64,000 nucleotides of DNA from NCBI GenBank assembly GCA_954871525.1, contig OX940862.1, forward strand, positions 44,323,732-44,387,731, written 5' to 3'. A program made the translations under genes and the position numbers. This DNA comes from Parietaria judaica. Taxonomy: Eukaryota; Streptophyta; Magnoliopsida; Rosales; Urticaceae. Below the pieces are notes generated by a model. The model was given only the letters and a program-made list of their open reading frames with translations, had not been told where the DNA came from and ran no database searches. Every line of letters starts with the position of its first letter. The stretch's first letter is position 1. This document shows, piece by piece, positions 22,787-34,259 of the stretch.

Positions 22787-22914
22787 GATATAATCGCGCT
22801 ATATTTAAATGGTTTTATATTTTCTTTTATGGAGTATCAAGTATTTTAAAAATGACCGGAACTTATGATGAGATAAATAGAGGTTAAGGGTCCCTCGGAA
22901 TAGAGGGCGTTACA
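22787..22914 (+). repeat. 128-bp stump of the Tekay 3' LTR
   Basis: GATATAATCGCGCTATATTTAAATG... to ...GGGCGTTACA matches the last 128 bp of the 5' LTR (17156-17283) with no length difference and a few substitutions. The other 2.34 kb of this LTR, the polypurine tract and the end of pol are deleted; both break sites are A-rich. Confidence 0.9.
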
Positions 22915-23962
22915 CGTTTCAACGTACGGTTTGTGATTTAGAGAATTTTTAAGTTTGTGATCGTTTTGGTAAACTATGAAATTAAATCACATGTCACGAA
23001 TTTAAATGATGGTGTGGCACCATGAAATTTGAATGTGTGATATTGAGATCATAGGATATTAATATAATTTAATTATGATAAGGATATAATTTTTGTTTGA
23101 TCAATTAGATTGGTTTAAGATTTATCTCAACCCCTGCATCAAGATAATTATTTTTTTGAATTATATCTATATAGATGTATATATTAGATATATTCGAATT
23201 TTATAAAAAAGTAGATAATTTTGGATTTTAATTTACCAAGTCTTTCTTATTTAAATAAATTCTTAATTAATTATATCCGTTGTATATAGATAAGATTAAA
23301 TCTAGGCCATTGTATTGAAATAATTTATATTTAATGTGTATAATTCGAAATATAGGGAGGGAATTTCTCCAATTCGGTTACAGTCTGAGCCTATTAAAAG
23401 GGAGTTCATTCTACACATTTTTTATAGCTTTCCTGAGAGAAAAAATTCGAACTCTCCCTCTCGTATATGGTCTGCAAATTTTTTCTTTGACCTCTCTCTC
23501 TGGTTCGGCTTATGAAACTTAGTTCTCCGGAAGCTTAAAAAGAACCATCATTTAAAGTTTGCGGCTTAGTCCTACAGGCGAAGCCCACGCGTTGGTATGA
23601 GTATTCAAGGAGAATATGCCGGAAGATCACGGGTGTTTCCCTCAGCACCGGCGGAGCTTTGCGATGTTCAGAATGCGTACACGGAAGTCAACAGCTGAAG
23701 TACGGCCTTATGCTTTGGGTTGATAAATGCGACCATTTACTTCTTTCTATTTATTTCCTATAGACTAAATTATTAATAATGATTTATTAATATTAAATTG
23801 TCTAATACTTATCAGATCTTGTGAAATGGTTATCATCCAATAACCGGACTATTGGTCGGTTATCAAGTTTTTCCGCTTAAAATAATTTTTAAATGTTACC
23901 CGGACGGTTCAGAGGCATATTTTGCGATAATATTTTCGGGTCTTGAGGCGTGATCCCCAACA

Positions 23963-24180
23963 AAATCTGCTTGAGGCAAGCTTTAGGATTTCGGGATGAT
24001 GGGTCTTGTTTGGCATGGGCCATGTTCGAAATTACCTTGGGCTTTTGTTTGCATATTTCAGGAGCCCATTTCGTGTATTAATATTTAATTACATTCATAA
24101 CTTTGGTCTTAAATTACTTGGACTGTAAGTTTAATTAATGACCTTATCGTTCCGATTTCGAGCGAATTTACACTTCATCA
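23963..24180 (-). repeat. Tat-A 5' LTR, second segment
   Basis: Resumes at AAATCTGCTTGAGGC and matches the end of the Tat-B LTR, for example AATATTTAAT, TTTAATTAATGACCTTA and the terminal CACTTCATCA (Tat-B: CACATCAACA). It ends at the junction with C-2. Confidence 0.75.
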
Positions 24181-26220
24181 ATGGTCTTGATTAAATCTTA
24201 TCTTAATCCAAGGGATATAATTTATTAGGGATTTAATAAAAAAGAAAAACTTGGGAAAATAAAAAATCAATCCTATCCACTTATTTATTCAAAATCGAAT
24301 ATATATATATATATATAATTAATTTCAAAAATTAATATCTAGATCCAACGGTTGAAATAAATCTTAAAGCGATCTAATGGACCAAATTGATTTAGGAAAA
24401 AATAGAATACCTCAAGACTTAGTAAAAGCCCTAATAAGATTTTATCCAAACCATTTATTCAAAAATTATAAATTATATTTTATTATTAATTAATTTCCAA
24501 TCCGATAGTATAAATTAAATCTTACACCGATCCAACAGATATAATTAATTAGGCTAATTCAACAACCCTAAGCTTGGTCCCCCAAGCTATCAATTTCAAT
24601 TGTTGATATTAAATTCTAACCTATCCAAGGGATTAAATTTATTTTAGGATTTTTCTCAATGCCTTAACTTTAGGTACTTGCGCCGTAAATATGAAAAGAT
24701 CAAGTCTAATGATTCGAATGAGTTACTGTTCCATATTCAAGGGCTGCCATCGATTTTACACATGTATATATATATTTTTTATTTAGTTATATAAATCTAT
24801 TAATTATTAATTAATTATTAATAAAGATATTAATATTTAAATCCAAATAGTTAAATTATACTAATATCGACTGATCTCAATATCAAACATTTAAAAATGT
24901 CATGGTGCAACACCATCATTTAAATTCATAACACGTGATAGAATTTCATAGTTTAGCGAAACAATCATAAACTTATAAATTCTCTAAATCACAAAACGTA
25001 AGTTGAAACAAATCGGTTCCAAAATCAAAGCTTCTTAGAATTTAATTTGGAACAACTGTTGAGAGAAAATCAAATTCTACTTTCTTTTCTCAGTTAATAT
25101 CAGTTACCAAGATATGGTATTTTCCACGCTATTGATAAAACAATGTAATGTCTAACACATACTTTAGTTTTATAAATCTTGCCAAATGATTAAACATCTC
25201 AAAATATTTATATCACGTACGTATCATTCATTACGAAGCTATCCTGGGACCATGGACCAGTATCACTTAAGCTCCAACAAACTGCTAGGGTATTAGTTTA
25301 ACCTCGGTGTAATTCCAATATAAAATCGAGGCTACACTCTTTAGTGATAAAATATATATTATTCGTGTATAACAACAAGGTCTCCATTGATACAATCAAA
25401 TTCGGGTTATTGATCTTTTACTTGATGATGCACACATGAGATGACGATTTTTACTGTTTTGCCTCTCATTGCATTTTCCTCCTTGACTGAGCCAGTAATG
25501 CTATGAGTAACCAACTTATGGTTTCGATTCATAAGTTGCACACGGGTACCTCTCACTTGTCACCACCGATAACCAAGGGAATCATCATGACTCTTAAGAG
25601 AGTTGTGTTATGCCCATGTCTATGACCAAGCTACCTTTATTATTTACTATCATGTTCCCAAAATAATAGTGTTGGGAACAACAGTAACAATATGTTAATT
25701 AACAGCTAAATCAAAGATTAATCAAGTCAACAAATCAAACTCAAGATCGCTCAGGACTTAGATTGACTATCCATTTTATCATCTCTTAGTGACTCAACTC
25801 CAAGTTATTAGTGACGGTCTTATATGATAACTTCCGGAGTTTAAGTTAGTTCCACTCCGATATGAAGAAACTTCATACTTTATGCACTCTTAGTGAGTAT
25901 GACACACACTTAATCCATAATAGGTTTATATCACTTAGTCACATTAAAGACCTTATTTGATTAATGGGCTACCACCCAACTAATCACGTTATATACATTT
26001 TAAGTTCATTTATAATGCTTATTAGTTCTTCCTCACATTAACTCGGTTGTGATAATAATAACATAATTGCATCCTTTATGAGCTAAGGAACAAACATTCT
26101 ATATTACTATACAATAAACTATAATAAGATTACAAATAAGCATCATCTTTTAGTCAACGACTTGTCATTATTTTTTACAAATATGATAAAACAGTTTGTT
26201 TAAGGACACATGTCCAACGA
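24181..26220 (-). repeat. C-2: family C LTR, minus orientation, lacking its 3' part
   Basis: Reverse complement of the first two-thirds of the family C LTR. The right end reads AAGGACACATGTCCAACGA, the complement of the TGTTGGACATATGTGTCC start. Internal landmarks include ACCATCATTTAAATTC (24912) and CACTTGTCACCACCGATAACC (about 25556). It begins at 24181 with a segment that in C-4 lies just before the promoter, so the promoter and 3' end are missing; they should lie beyond the lost left end of Tat-A. No coding sequence. Confidence 0.75.
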
Positions 26221-27832
26221 CATTCCTTTGGCATGGTTTTTTGCACGCCCGTTTTTAAGCGGTTCGACATGCCTTTGGCATGAGACATTGCATGTGAACA
26301 ACTACAAAATATCACTATATCTTAGTTTATAAATAACTTGTATATTTATATTTTCTATAAGTTATAGGTATAAATCTTTTTTTTATACATATATAGCTAT
26401 AACCTATCAGTATGACGTCTTATTATTATATCTTATAGTTTTTTATGTCTTATGGTGATAAATATGTAATTTTAACCTACATAAATAAAATTTGAACTAC
26501 TCATAATTATTTTCCAATTTTTTTGTCAATAGTTTTGTCTCCATGCGGCATGCTCGTGAAAATTATACGGCATGCTCTTTTTCCGACTTTTCCGTGAATA
26601 TTTATGTCGGCATGCGGTATACTCGTAAAATAGATTGAGAGAAAATGAACATTACAGTTCATTATAGCACAAATTAATAATGTAAACTATGAACATAACA
26701 TCGCCGATTATTTTCTAGTCTTTATTTGTTTATCATTTAACATTATGTTGATCTTATCAACTTAATTTACTTTTATTAAAATTTTAGTCAATAAATAACC
26801 AATAAATGTTCTAATAAATAGTAAGTTTAATCTCTTGTGGAGGGAATATGAAACTTCCCACATTGGTTAAATATAAAACATTCATGATGTGATATCAACA
26901 TGTGGCGTTGTGAAAGGTGTTCCACATGGACGTGAGGTGGCCATACTATACTACCAAACACTATCACATCAACACCCTCGCAGGAATTGTCGCCAACTTA
27001 GGCTCGGGATTCGATGCGTGAGCGTAGAAACGCACTTGAGGCACTTGAGCACGTGGCATCGAGGCGAGCGGCGTATGCTCCGGTCTCGGACTATCTGACG
27101 GGGATTCTCATATATTCGATAAACATAGTTCTTGTTTACGTTTGTACTTTTGCTTCGTTTTGTGATTGTTCGATTAAAGTCTTGTCTGATCCTGGGTGTT
27201 CTTACAAGCATACTCGAATACATTTTTTACTGCTTGTAAAACTGATAAGAAAGTGATCTTATACGCGATTCAAGCCCTGACGTTTTTGACCTAGAAGCTG
27301 TTTCTAACAACTTTTATATTATAATACAATTTTTTATATACTTATGAATATGGGATATTACATGCAAAGTACCTCGAAGTACTACAAAGTTCACGACATA
27401 TTTTAATTCTTCGTTTTTAGAGATAAAAGTATTAAATTGTTAAAAATTGTTTATGTAGTTAGTACCAAACTGGTAACTTCCACAAAATACAAATATTTAT
27501 TATGGCATAAGTTCTAATGTTATTATTAATGACGTAAATATCAATTTATTAAAAAGATCCCTATTTAACTTGTTAATAATATTGTTATTATAATACATAG
27601 ATTGAAGATGATAATACTAAAATTGAGCTTGTTTCATGCAGCGGTGCAATCGTAGCGACAATCACTCTGAATAAGTTTTTTCATTTTCTTTTTTACATCA
27701 TGATATACAACAACATAAATTTTTAATGTAACACGAAATCTTAATGTTAAAGTTAAAAAAGATATAAACTTCAAAAATAGGCACACAAAAAAAATCATAA
27801 AAATGTTATCAAAAGTTTACATGATAAATAAT
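26221..27832. other. unassigned AT-rich stretch with a possible LTR promoter relic
   Basis: GGCATG-rich words (GCGGCATGCTCGTGAAAA and relatives) recur at 26225-26290 and 26540-26635. At 26838-26890 GGGAATATGAAACTTCCCACATTGG is followed by ATATAAAACATTC; a CCCACATTGG box next to a TATA-like string is common in plant LTR promoters. The GC-richer 26900-27110 that follows has open frames on both strands without recognisable domains. I see no host gene. Confidence 0.4.
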
Positions 27833-29788
27833 TGTTGGGAATATTCCTAAAACTATCTGATTTTACCCGTTTGTAAAATATTATTATTTATTAATGAATA
27901 ACGTTGGTGCTTATTATGATAATATTATTATAGTTTCTCTTTGATTAATGGAATGTCAAACCATAATTTATAACGTAATGCAATTATAATTCTTCATCAC
28001 AACCGAGTCAATGTCAAGAAGAAAGGATGAATCTAATTAATGAACTTAAATAAATCTATGATTTAATTAATCTGGTGGATACCCATTAATTCTATAAAGT
28101 CATTAATGTGACTGAGTGGTGAAATCCTATTTTGAATGAAAGTGTGTGTCACACTCATTATATGTGCATTATATGTGAAGTGACTTCATTTTGGATTGGA
28201 CCTGACTAAATTCTAGAAGTTACTCAACTAAGAACGTCACTCATAAATTACAGTTAAGTCACATTATGATCAAATGGAAGTTAATATAAGTCGTGGGTGA
28301 TCTTGAACTCGGACTTTTGACTTGATTGTTCTTTGTTTTGATTGGTAATTAACACATGCTATGTGGTTCCTAACACTTTTTTTTTGGGAATATTATAGTC
28401 GACTAGAAGGTAGCTCGATCATAGATACGTAAATCACATAGCTCTCTTTAGAGTCACGATGATTCCCTTAGCTATTGGTCACGAGAAGTAAAACGAGACT
28501 CGTGCGCAGCTTTCGACTCGTAATCGTAAGTTGGTCGTTTACAATATCACCGATGGAATTAAGGAGGAAACGGAATCAAGGGGAAAATGGTAAATTGCCT
28601 GGTTATTTGTGAATCATCAAGTGAAATATTAATGAACCGAATTCGATTGTATCAATCGAAACCTGGTAGAAAAATGAATAATATATCACTGCACTAAAGA
28701 GTGGAATAACACCGAAGTTAACGAACTTGTTTGTAGTTTGTTGGAACTTACGTTAGTGGATATATGGTCCCCTAGATAAGTCTAGAACAAACGAATCGTA
28801 CATAATTATATATGTTTTTCTTAACATATGAAGAAGTAATGAAAAGTGAAGTTTGTGTCTGACTACGGAAATAGTTTTAATTTTTGCGGTAACAATACGA
28901 AAGTTTAGTACAAAAATATATTTTTCAAAAGATCATGGAATTTGAATTAGGAATCAACTAAAAAGTTGTAGATAATTTAATTTTGGTGAATTTATCTTTT
29001 CGAACCGAGTGAATTACAGTGACAATTTGTGATTTATGAAGTGACTGATTTAAACCTATAATTTGGAATTGCATTAATTAAATCACATAACAAACATTAA
29101 ATGATTGGATATTAATACAAACATTCTAATGAGTGGTATGCGAGAGAGAAGATAATTATAATATAATTTAGTTATTGGGTTTAATTATTAATAGAAGTTA
29201 ATTCCAAATTATTAATACTTAAAACAATTAAGAGGTCTATACTAAAAATAACATATATTGAAAAAATTATTTGCTGCCAATTTAATGGGAGTGTGTTTTC
29301 TATTTTTTAAAAATCACGGCATAAGTATTAATATTTACCTAATTTTAAAAAAATATTAAATTAATTTAATCAATTGGATTGATCAAGATTTTATTTAGAC
29401 CTTGGATTAGGAATTAATTTATTATATATGAATATGGATAAATTCAAATTTATACATGATGACCAAGTATTGATATTTGAATTATTCCTTTATTTATTTA
29501 ATCCATTAGATGTATTTAAGGTTCAATCTAAATCAATGGATTTGAAATTAATGATTATATATATTTTTTCTAATAATAAGGAATATAGAAACAAATATTC
29601 CGATTTTACTAACTCAATTGTAATTATTATGTGCATTTTTCGTAATATTTAAAAATTGGGCCCATTTTGGGAAAAGTCAAAGCCAACTTAGAAAAGTCCA
29701 AGCCTGTCATGGTAAGTCAAGGCCCATCACCAACGCCAGAGGCCCGGGACCGAAGAACTAAGACATTGGCAAGGCCCGGGGCCCAAAA

Positions 29789-30077
29789 GGCGACGAGCCG
29801 ATTAGGCGACGAGGCGACGTAGCCGACAAGGCGACGAGGCAACGAAGCCGACGAGGCGACGAAGCGACGAAGCCGACAAGGCGACGAGGCGATGAAGCGA
29901 CGAAGCCGACAAGGCGACGAGGCGACGAAGCGACGAAGCCGACAAGGCGACGAGGCGACGATGCCGACAAGGCGACGAGGCGACGAAGCCGACAAGGCGA
30001 TGAGGCGATGAAGCCGACAAGGCGACGAATTGACGAAGCCGAAGAGGTGACGAGGCGCCAAGGCGACGAGGCGACGG
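29789..30077. repeat. GGCGACGA minisatellite
   Basis: About 290 bp built from GGCGACGAGGCGACGAAGCCGACAA in 24-33 bp units (insertions of an extra GGCGACGAA word change the unit length). All frames stay open, giving an Arg/Leu/Ser/Pro-rich minus-strand frame that is a by-product of the repeat. It lies in the 5' part of element D. Confidence 0.88.
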
Positions 30078-30367
30078 AGCCCCTCTCCAGAGCTTGGCGA
30101 GGGCATAACTTGCAATTAGCCTACACGATGAGAAGATCCGAGACTATGAAGATCCCCGGGAAATCCTCCATATTTCCCCGAACACAACCTACAGACTCGC
30201 GGACAACCCGAAGACATCGAAGACGAATCGAGAAGCATCGGAGACCCTTTTTGCAAGCAAGGGCCCCCGACAATCCCGTCTAATGCAAGGAGAAATTCGC
30301 AGGGCCCCCTAGGGGTGCAATATTCAGGGAATTCAAAAGCCCCTGAGGTTTAATTCCAGGAAATTCA

Positions 30368-33119
30368 TGTTGGACATATGTGTCCTTAAACAAGATATTT
30401 ATCCATTTGTAGTAGAGTATGACAAGTCGTTGAATAAAGATGATGCTTATTATGTTAATCTTATTATAGTTTCTGGTAGAGTACAATAGAATGTTTGATT
30501 CCTTAGTTCATCAAGGATGCGATTATGCTATTATTATCACAACAGAGTCATGTGAGGAAGAATTAATAATCATAATAAATGAACTAAAAACGTCCGTGAC
30601 CTGATTAACTGGGTGGGAGCCCATTAATCGGTAAGGTCATTAATGTGACTAAGTGACAATCTTATTCTGGACCATGTGTGTGTCACACTCACTAGAAGTG
30701 CATTAAGTATGAAGCGTCTTCAAACAGAACTGGACCTGACTTAAACTCAAGAAGTTATCATTTAAGACCGTCACTGATAACTTGTAGTTGAGTCACAAAA
30801 TGATGATCAAATGGATATTAGTTCTAAGTTCTGAGTGATCATGAGTCCGAGCTACTGGCTTGATTGTTCTTTGATTTAACCGTTAAAGAACACAAGATAT
30901 TACCGCTGTTCCCAACACTATTATTATGGGAACATGATAGTTAGTAGTAAGGATAGCTTGATCATAGACATGGGCATCACACAGCTCTCTTCAGAGTCAT
31001 GATGATTCCCTTTGTTGTCAGTGGTGAGAAGTGAGAGGTACCCGTGCGCAACTTATGAATCGAAACCATAAGTGGGTTGCTCATAAAATTACTGGCTGAG
31101 TCAAGGATGAAATTGCATTGAGGGGCATTACGGTAAAAACTGCCTGCTCATGTGTGAGTCATCAAGTGAAAGGACAATAACCCGAATTTGATTGAATCTA
31201 ATGGACACCCTGCTGTTATAAGGGAATAATATATACCATATCACTAAAGAGTGCAGCCTCGGGTCTATAGTGGAACCACTTCGAGGTTTGACGAATAACT
31301 AGCAGTTCGTTGGAGCTTAAGTCATACGGGTCCATGGTCCTCAGGATAGCTCCGTAACGGATGATACGTACGTGATTAAAATACATTCTGGATAATGTTT
31401 AATCATTTGGCTTGACTTATAAAACTGACAAGTCTGTGTCAGACGTCAGATAGTTTTATCGTCAGCGCGGCAAAAGTACCATATTTTGGTACACGGAATT
31501 ATTTGATAAAAATAAAGTTAGAATTTAGATTTTCTAACAGCTCTATGTTGTTGTAAATCAAATTCTAAGAAACTTTGCTATTTTGAACCAAGTCATTCTG
31601 ACTTACGGTTTGTGATTTATGGATTTTCTAAGTTTATGACTCGGTTCGATAAACTATGAAATTAAATCACATGTCACGAATTTAAATGATGGTGTTGCAC
31701 CATGACATTTAATATGTGATATTGAGATCAGGTTTTATTAATATAATTTAATTATTTGGATTTAATTATTAATATCTAATTAATAATTAAAAGATTTATA
31801 TTAATAAATAAAAATATACATTTATATATTGTTACATGTGTAAATTCGAATTAGGGTTTGGAGAATACAAACACTAGCTAAATTTGAATCTGTGAATTGG
31901 AGAATTTATATTTTTGGCATAAGTACCTACTGTTTTGGTATTTTGGCGAAACCCTGAAATCAATTTAATCCCTTGGATCAGTTATGATTTAATATCAACC
32001 GTTGGATTGAGATAATTCATTTAAACCCTAAATGTAATTCGAAATTGAAACTTGGTGACCAAGTTTAGGTATTTCGGATTTTCTTAATTAATTATATCTG
32101 TTGGATCGGTTTGAGGTTTAATCTTTACCGTCGGATTAGAAATTAATTAATATGATATATATAATGTGTAATTCGAATAAAATTGTGGATAAGAGTTCGA
32201 ATTAGGTTTTTGTAAAACCCTAGGGTATTTGACATTATCCCTAATTGATTTGATCCATTTGATTGGTTTACGATTTATTTTTAACCATTGGAGCTAGATA
32301 ATCATAAACAAATTCGAGTTTTAATATGTATATATATATGTAATTCGAATTTCAATAATATGATGATAAGATTAAATATTTTGATCTTATCATGTATTAT
32401 TATTTAATTAAATCCCTGATTAATAATATCCATTGGATTTAGATGAGATTGAATCTGGACCATTGGATTGAAATAATTAATCATATTTAATTAAATAAAC
32501 TCGAATAAAGGGATGAAAAATCTCCAAATCGGTTACAGCTTGAGCCTATAAATAGGAAGCTCATTCTACACATTTTTCACACCTTCCCCAGAGCAAAAAC
32601 TCGAGCTCTCCCTCTCTCTCTAAGGTGTGCGAGTTTTCTGCTTCTGATCTCTCTTCTGGTTCGGCTTAGGAGATATTTTCTCTGGTAGCTTTAAAAGAAC
32701 CGTCAGTTAAATTTTGCGACGGACTCCTGCCGGCGAAGCCCCCGCTTCGGTACGAGGAGTCCAGGAGAATATCCCGGAAGATCACGGGAGTTTTCCTCAG
32801 CACCGGCGGAGCCCTGCCCAAGTCAGAACGCGCAGCCGGAATCGTCAATTGAGGTACGGCCTTATGCATTGGGTCAATAAATGCAACCATTTACTGCTTT
32901 CCATTTATTTCCTATTCGACTAGATTATTAATAATGATTATGAAAATATTAAATTCAAAATATTTATCAAATCTTAACGAAATGGTTATTACCCGATATC
33001 TGTGTCCTCAGTCCGGTAACAAGATTTCCGCTTTAAAATGAATTTTTAAATGTTACCGGGACGCCTCGGAGGCTGTTATCGTGGTAAGGAAGTCGTCTTG
33101 ATACCACCGATTTCCAACA
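30368..33119 (+). repeat. C-4: near-complete family C solo LTR, 2.75 kb
   Basis: Starts TGTTGGACATATGTGTCC and ends CCGATTTCCAACA, so it has TG...CA ends with inverted TGTTGGA/TCCAACA. Flanks are ATTCA and ATTCC (4 of 5 shared), and it interrupts D at a point where AATTCCAGGAA stands on both sides. It contains GCCTATAAATAGG followed by a pyrimidine-rich leader, as an LTR promoter would. No primer-binding site, gag or pol adjoins it, hence a solo LTR. Long LTRs with TGTTGG starts are common in plant Copia elements, but without coding sequence the superfamily is a guess. Confidence 0.75.
32547..32554 (+). promoter_or_regulatory. TATA box of the family C LTR
   Basis: TATAAATA in GCCTATAAATAGG, followed by ATTCTACACATTTTTCACACC and a CT-rich leader. 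It marks the likely start of the element transcript. Confidence 0.6.
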
Positions 33120-33139
33120 ATTCCAGGAAGTTGCTTTCC

Positions 33140-33147
33140 TATAAATA
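33140..33147 (+). promoter_or_regulatory. TATA box of element D
   Basis: TATAAATA in TCCTATAAATAGGTGCC, followed by a run of nine C, then TCATTTTCACACAAACTCACAGC and a CT-rich leader. Typical LTR promoter layout. Confidence 0.6.
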
Positions 33148-33302
33148 GGTGCCCCCCCCCTCATTTTCACACAAACTCACAGCTTTCTCCAGAGCTTTTC
33201 TCTCTAGCTTTCTCTCTTTAAAAACTCGTCTACTCTAAAAACTCATATAGAAGCAGAGTCTTAAGCCTGAGAAGAAAGGTTGTTCGACGGGACAGGTAAG
33301 GC

Positions 33303-33500
33303 GGGACAAGGCCCCTCGTCATACGAGGCCACCTACCCCGACAAGGTCGATAGAGACGGAACTTCCCTTCGTCGGGACAAGGCCCCTTGTTATACGAGGC
33401 CACTTCGAAAAGGTCGACAGAGACGGAGCTTCCCTTCGTCGGGACAAGGCCCCTCATCATACGAGGCCACCTACCCCGACAAGGTCGACAAAGGAGCACA
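33303..33500. repeat. about 70-bp tandem repeat in element D, three units
   Basis: GGGACAAGGCCCC starts at 33303, 33374 and 33441 (steps 71 and 67). Each unit also holds ATACGAGGCCAC and CGAC-GAGACGGA-CTTCCCTTCGTC. The second unit is altered where the others have CTACCCCGACAAGGTCGA. Confidence 0.85.
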
Positions 33501-34259
33501 CCTTGTCAGGTCAAGGCTCTCACTATACTTTTCCAACACAAGGGAAGTTCGACAGTGAGCATTGCTAGCATTAACGAGGTCGACGAAGAGCACATCACAC
33601 CTGTAATACCCAGCCATCGGGCCATGGGTCACCCCCGCACCACCAATAACGGCACTTCTGATGAGTCAAACCACATCGTCATTCACCCGCTGTTTATCAC
33701 TTACCCCTGAACTACGTGGGACATGATTCTCTTAAACTGAGATACGTAGGCAGCCTCGCCCAACCATAAGCGACTGGGAACGGGCCCATTCTACCCTTTT
33801 TTGCAGGTCCTCCCTCACCATAGGAGCTCGCCAAGGAAGGAAAAGCACGAAGAATCATCAAGACTAGCTCGGAGCTTCATCAAGACTGGAGTTTTCCCTG
33901 ACGAGGACATCGCCAAGACAAGGACTCCGCCTAGACGAGGAGCTTTGCCGTGAACCGGACTTCTCCATCACGAAGGAAGTTCCCCGAGCATCATCAACGA
34001 CAGCCCGGAGACTCGCCCAAGACGACGGGATCGCCTCCACCTTTGACGATCATCAGTCAACCCGTGTTGACTCAGCATTCAATCACCCTTGTGTTAAGCG
34101 GGTCAATCTCGGGACCCGAACCTTGGACCCGACTCTAAGTTAAAGCCATTTTTACATATTAATAGTAATTATTATTTCTTTCCTCCATTAATTTGATCAT
34201 TTGATCTTTTTTCTTGTAATGACCCGATTTTTCCTCACACATAGAAACTTAAAGAATAC

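Larger units (their letters stand above)
14813..22914 (+). mobile_element. Tekay/Del-type Ty3/gypsy chromovirus, 8.1 kb, disabled
   Basis: Starts TGTAATAGCC, ends GGGCGTTACA, and is flanked by the perfect 5-bp duplication CGTTT (14808-14812 and 22915-22919). A 2.47-kb 5' LTR is followed by an initiator-Met primer-binding site, two gag-like regions, protease, RT, RNase H and integrase in chromovirus order, and a 128-bp stump of the 3' LTR. The long LTR, TGTAA...TTACA ends and tRNA-iMet priming fit the Tekay/Del lineage. The chromodomain expected after integrase is absent because a deletion fused the end of pol to the 3' LTR stump. Stops and frameshifts occur in every domain. Confidence 0.9.
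13778..23962 (+). repeat. C-1: family C LTR split by the Tekay element
   Basis: Two segments, 13778-14812 and 22920-23962, together follow the near-intact copy C-4 (30368-33119) from TATAGTTTCTGGTAGAG to the end ...CCCCAACA. The first 100 or so bases, including the TGTTGGACAT start, are missing. The break at 14812/22915 is exactly where the Tekay element sits between two copies of CGTTT. The promoter-like GCCTATTAAAAGGG near 23391 is the counterpart of GCCTATAAATAGG in C-4. No coding sequence. Confidence 0.8.
7530..24180 (-). mobile_element. Tat-A: degenerate Tat-lineage Ty3/gypsy element, split by later insertions
   Basis: Same family as Tat-B in this window. Order on the plus strand: antisense extra gene (7560-9978), 40-bp array (10289-10500), relics of integrase and RNase H (10968-12478, minus), relics of gag (12481-13513, minus), primer-binding site, then the 5' LTR read on the minus strand (13576-13777 and 23963-24180). 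The left LTR is missing; homology to Tat-B fades near 7530. RT, protease and most of gag are deleted. The right LTR holds the family C LTR C-1, which itself holds the Tekay element. The right LTR ends at 24180 against minus-oriented family C sequence, so Tat-A was inserted into C-2. Confidence 0.8.
29650..34145 (+). mobile_element. D: non-coding LTR-type element containing C-4
   Basis: GC-richer than its surroundings, about 1.7 kb without the C-4 insertion. It starts near GGGCCCATTTTGGGAAAAGTCAAAGCC, holds a minisatellite (29789-30077), a CCTATAAATAGG promoter box (33138), a pyrimidine-rich leader, a 70-bp tandem (33303-33500), and GAACTACGTGGGACATGATT...GATACGTAGGCAGCC (33711-33756). Near-identical 'ACGTAG...GGCTTGAT...TACGTAGGC' wording follows integrase in Tat-B and Tat-3, so D is probably a relative or derivative of Tat elements that lost its genes. 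Exact ends were not found; both are placed approximately. Confidence 0.5.

Noticed and set aside
29717..30115. 132-codon minus-strand frame rich in Ser, Arg, Leu and Pro
   Set aside because: Produced by the GGCGACGA minisatellite; neighbouring frames are open for the same reason.
30363..33124. Perfect target duplication for C-4
   Set aside because: Flanks are ATTCA and ATTCC, which differ at one base, so the duplication is only probable.
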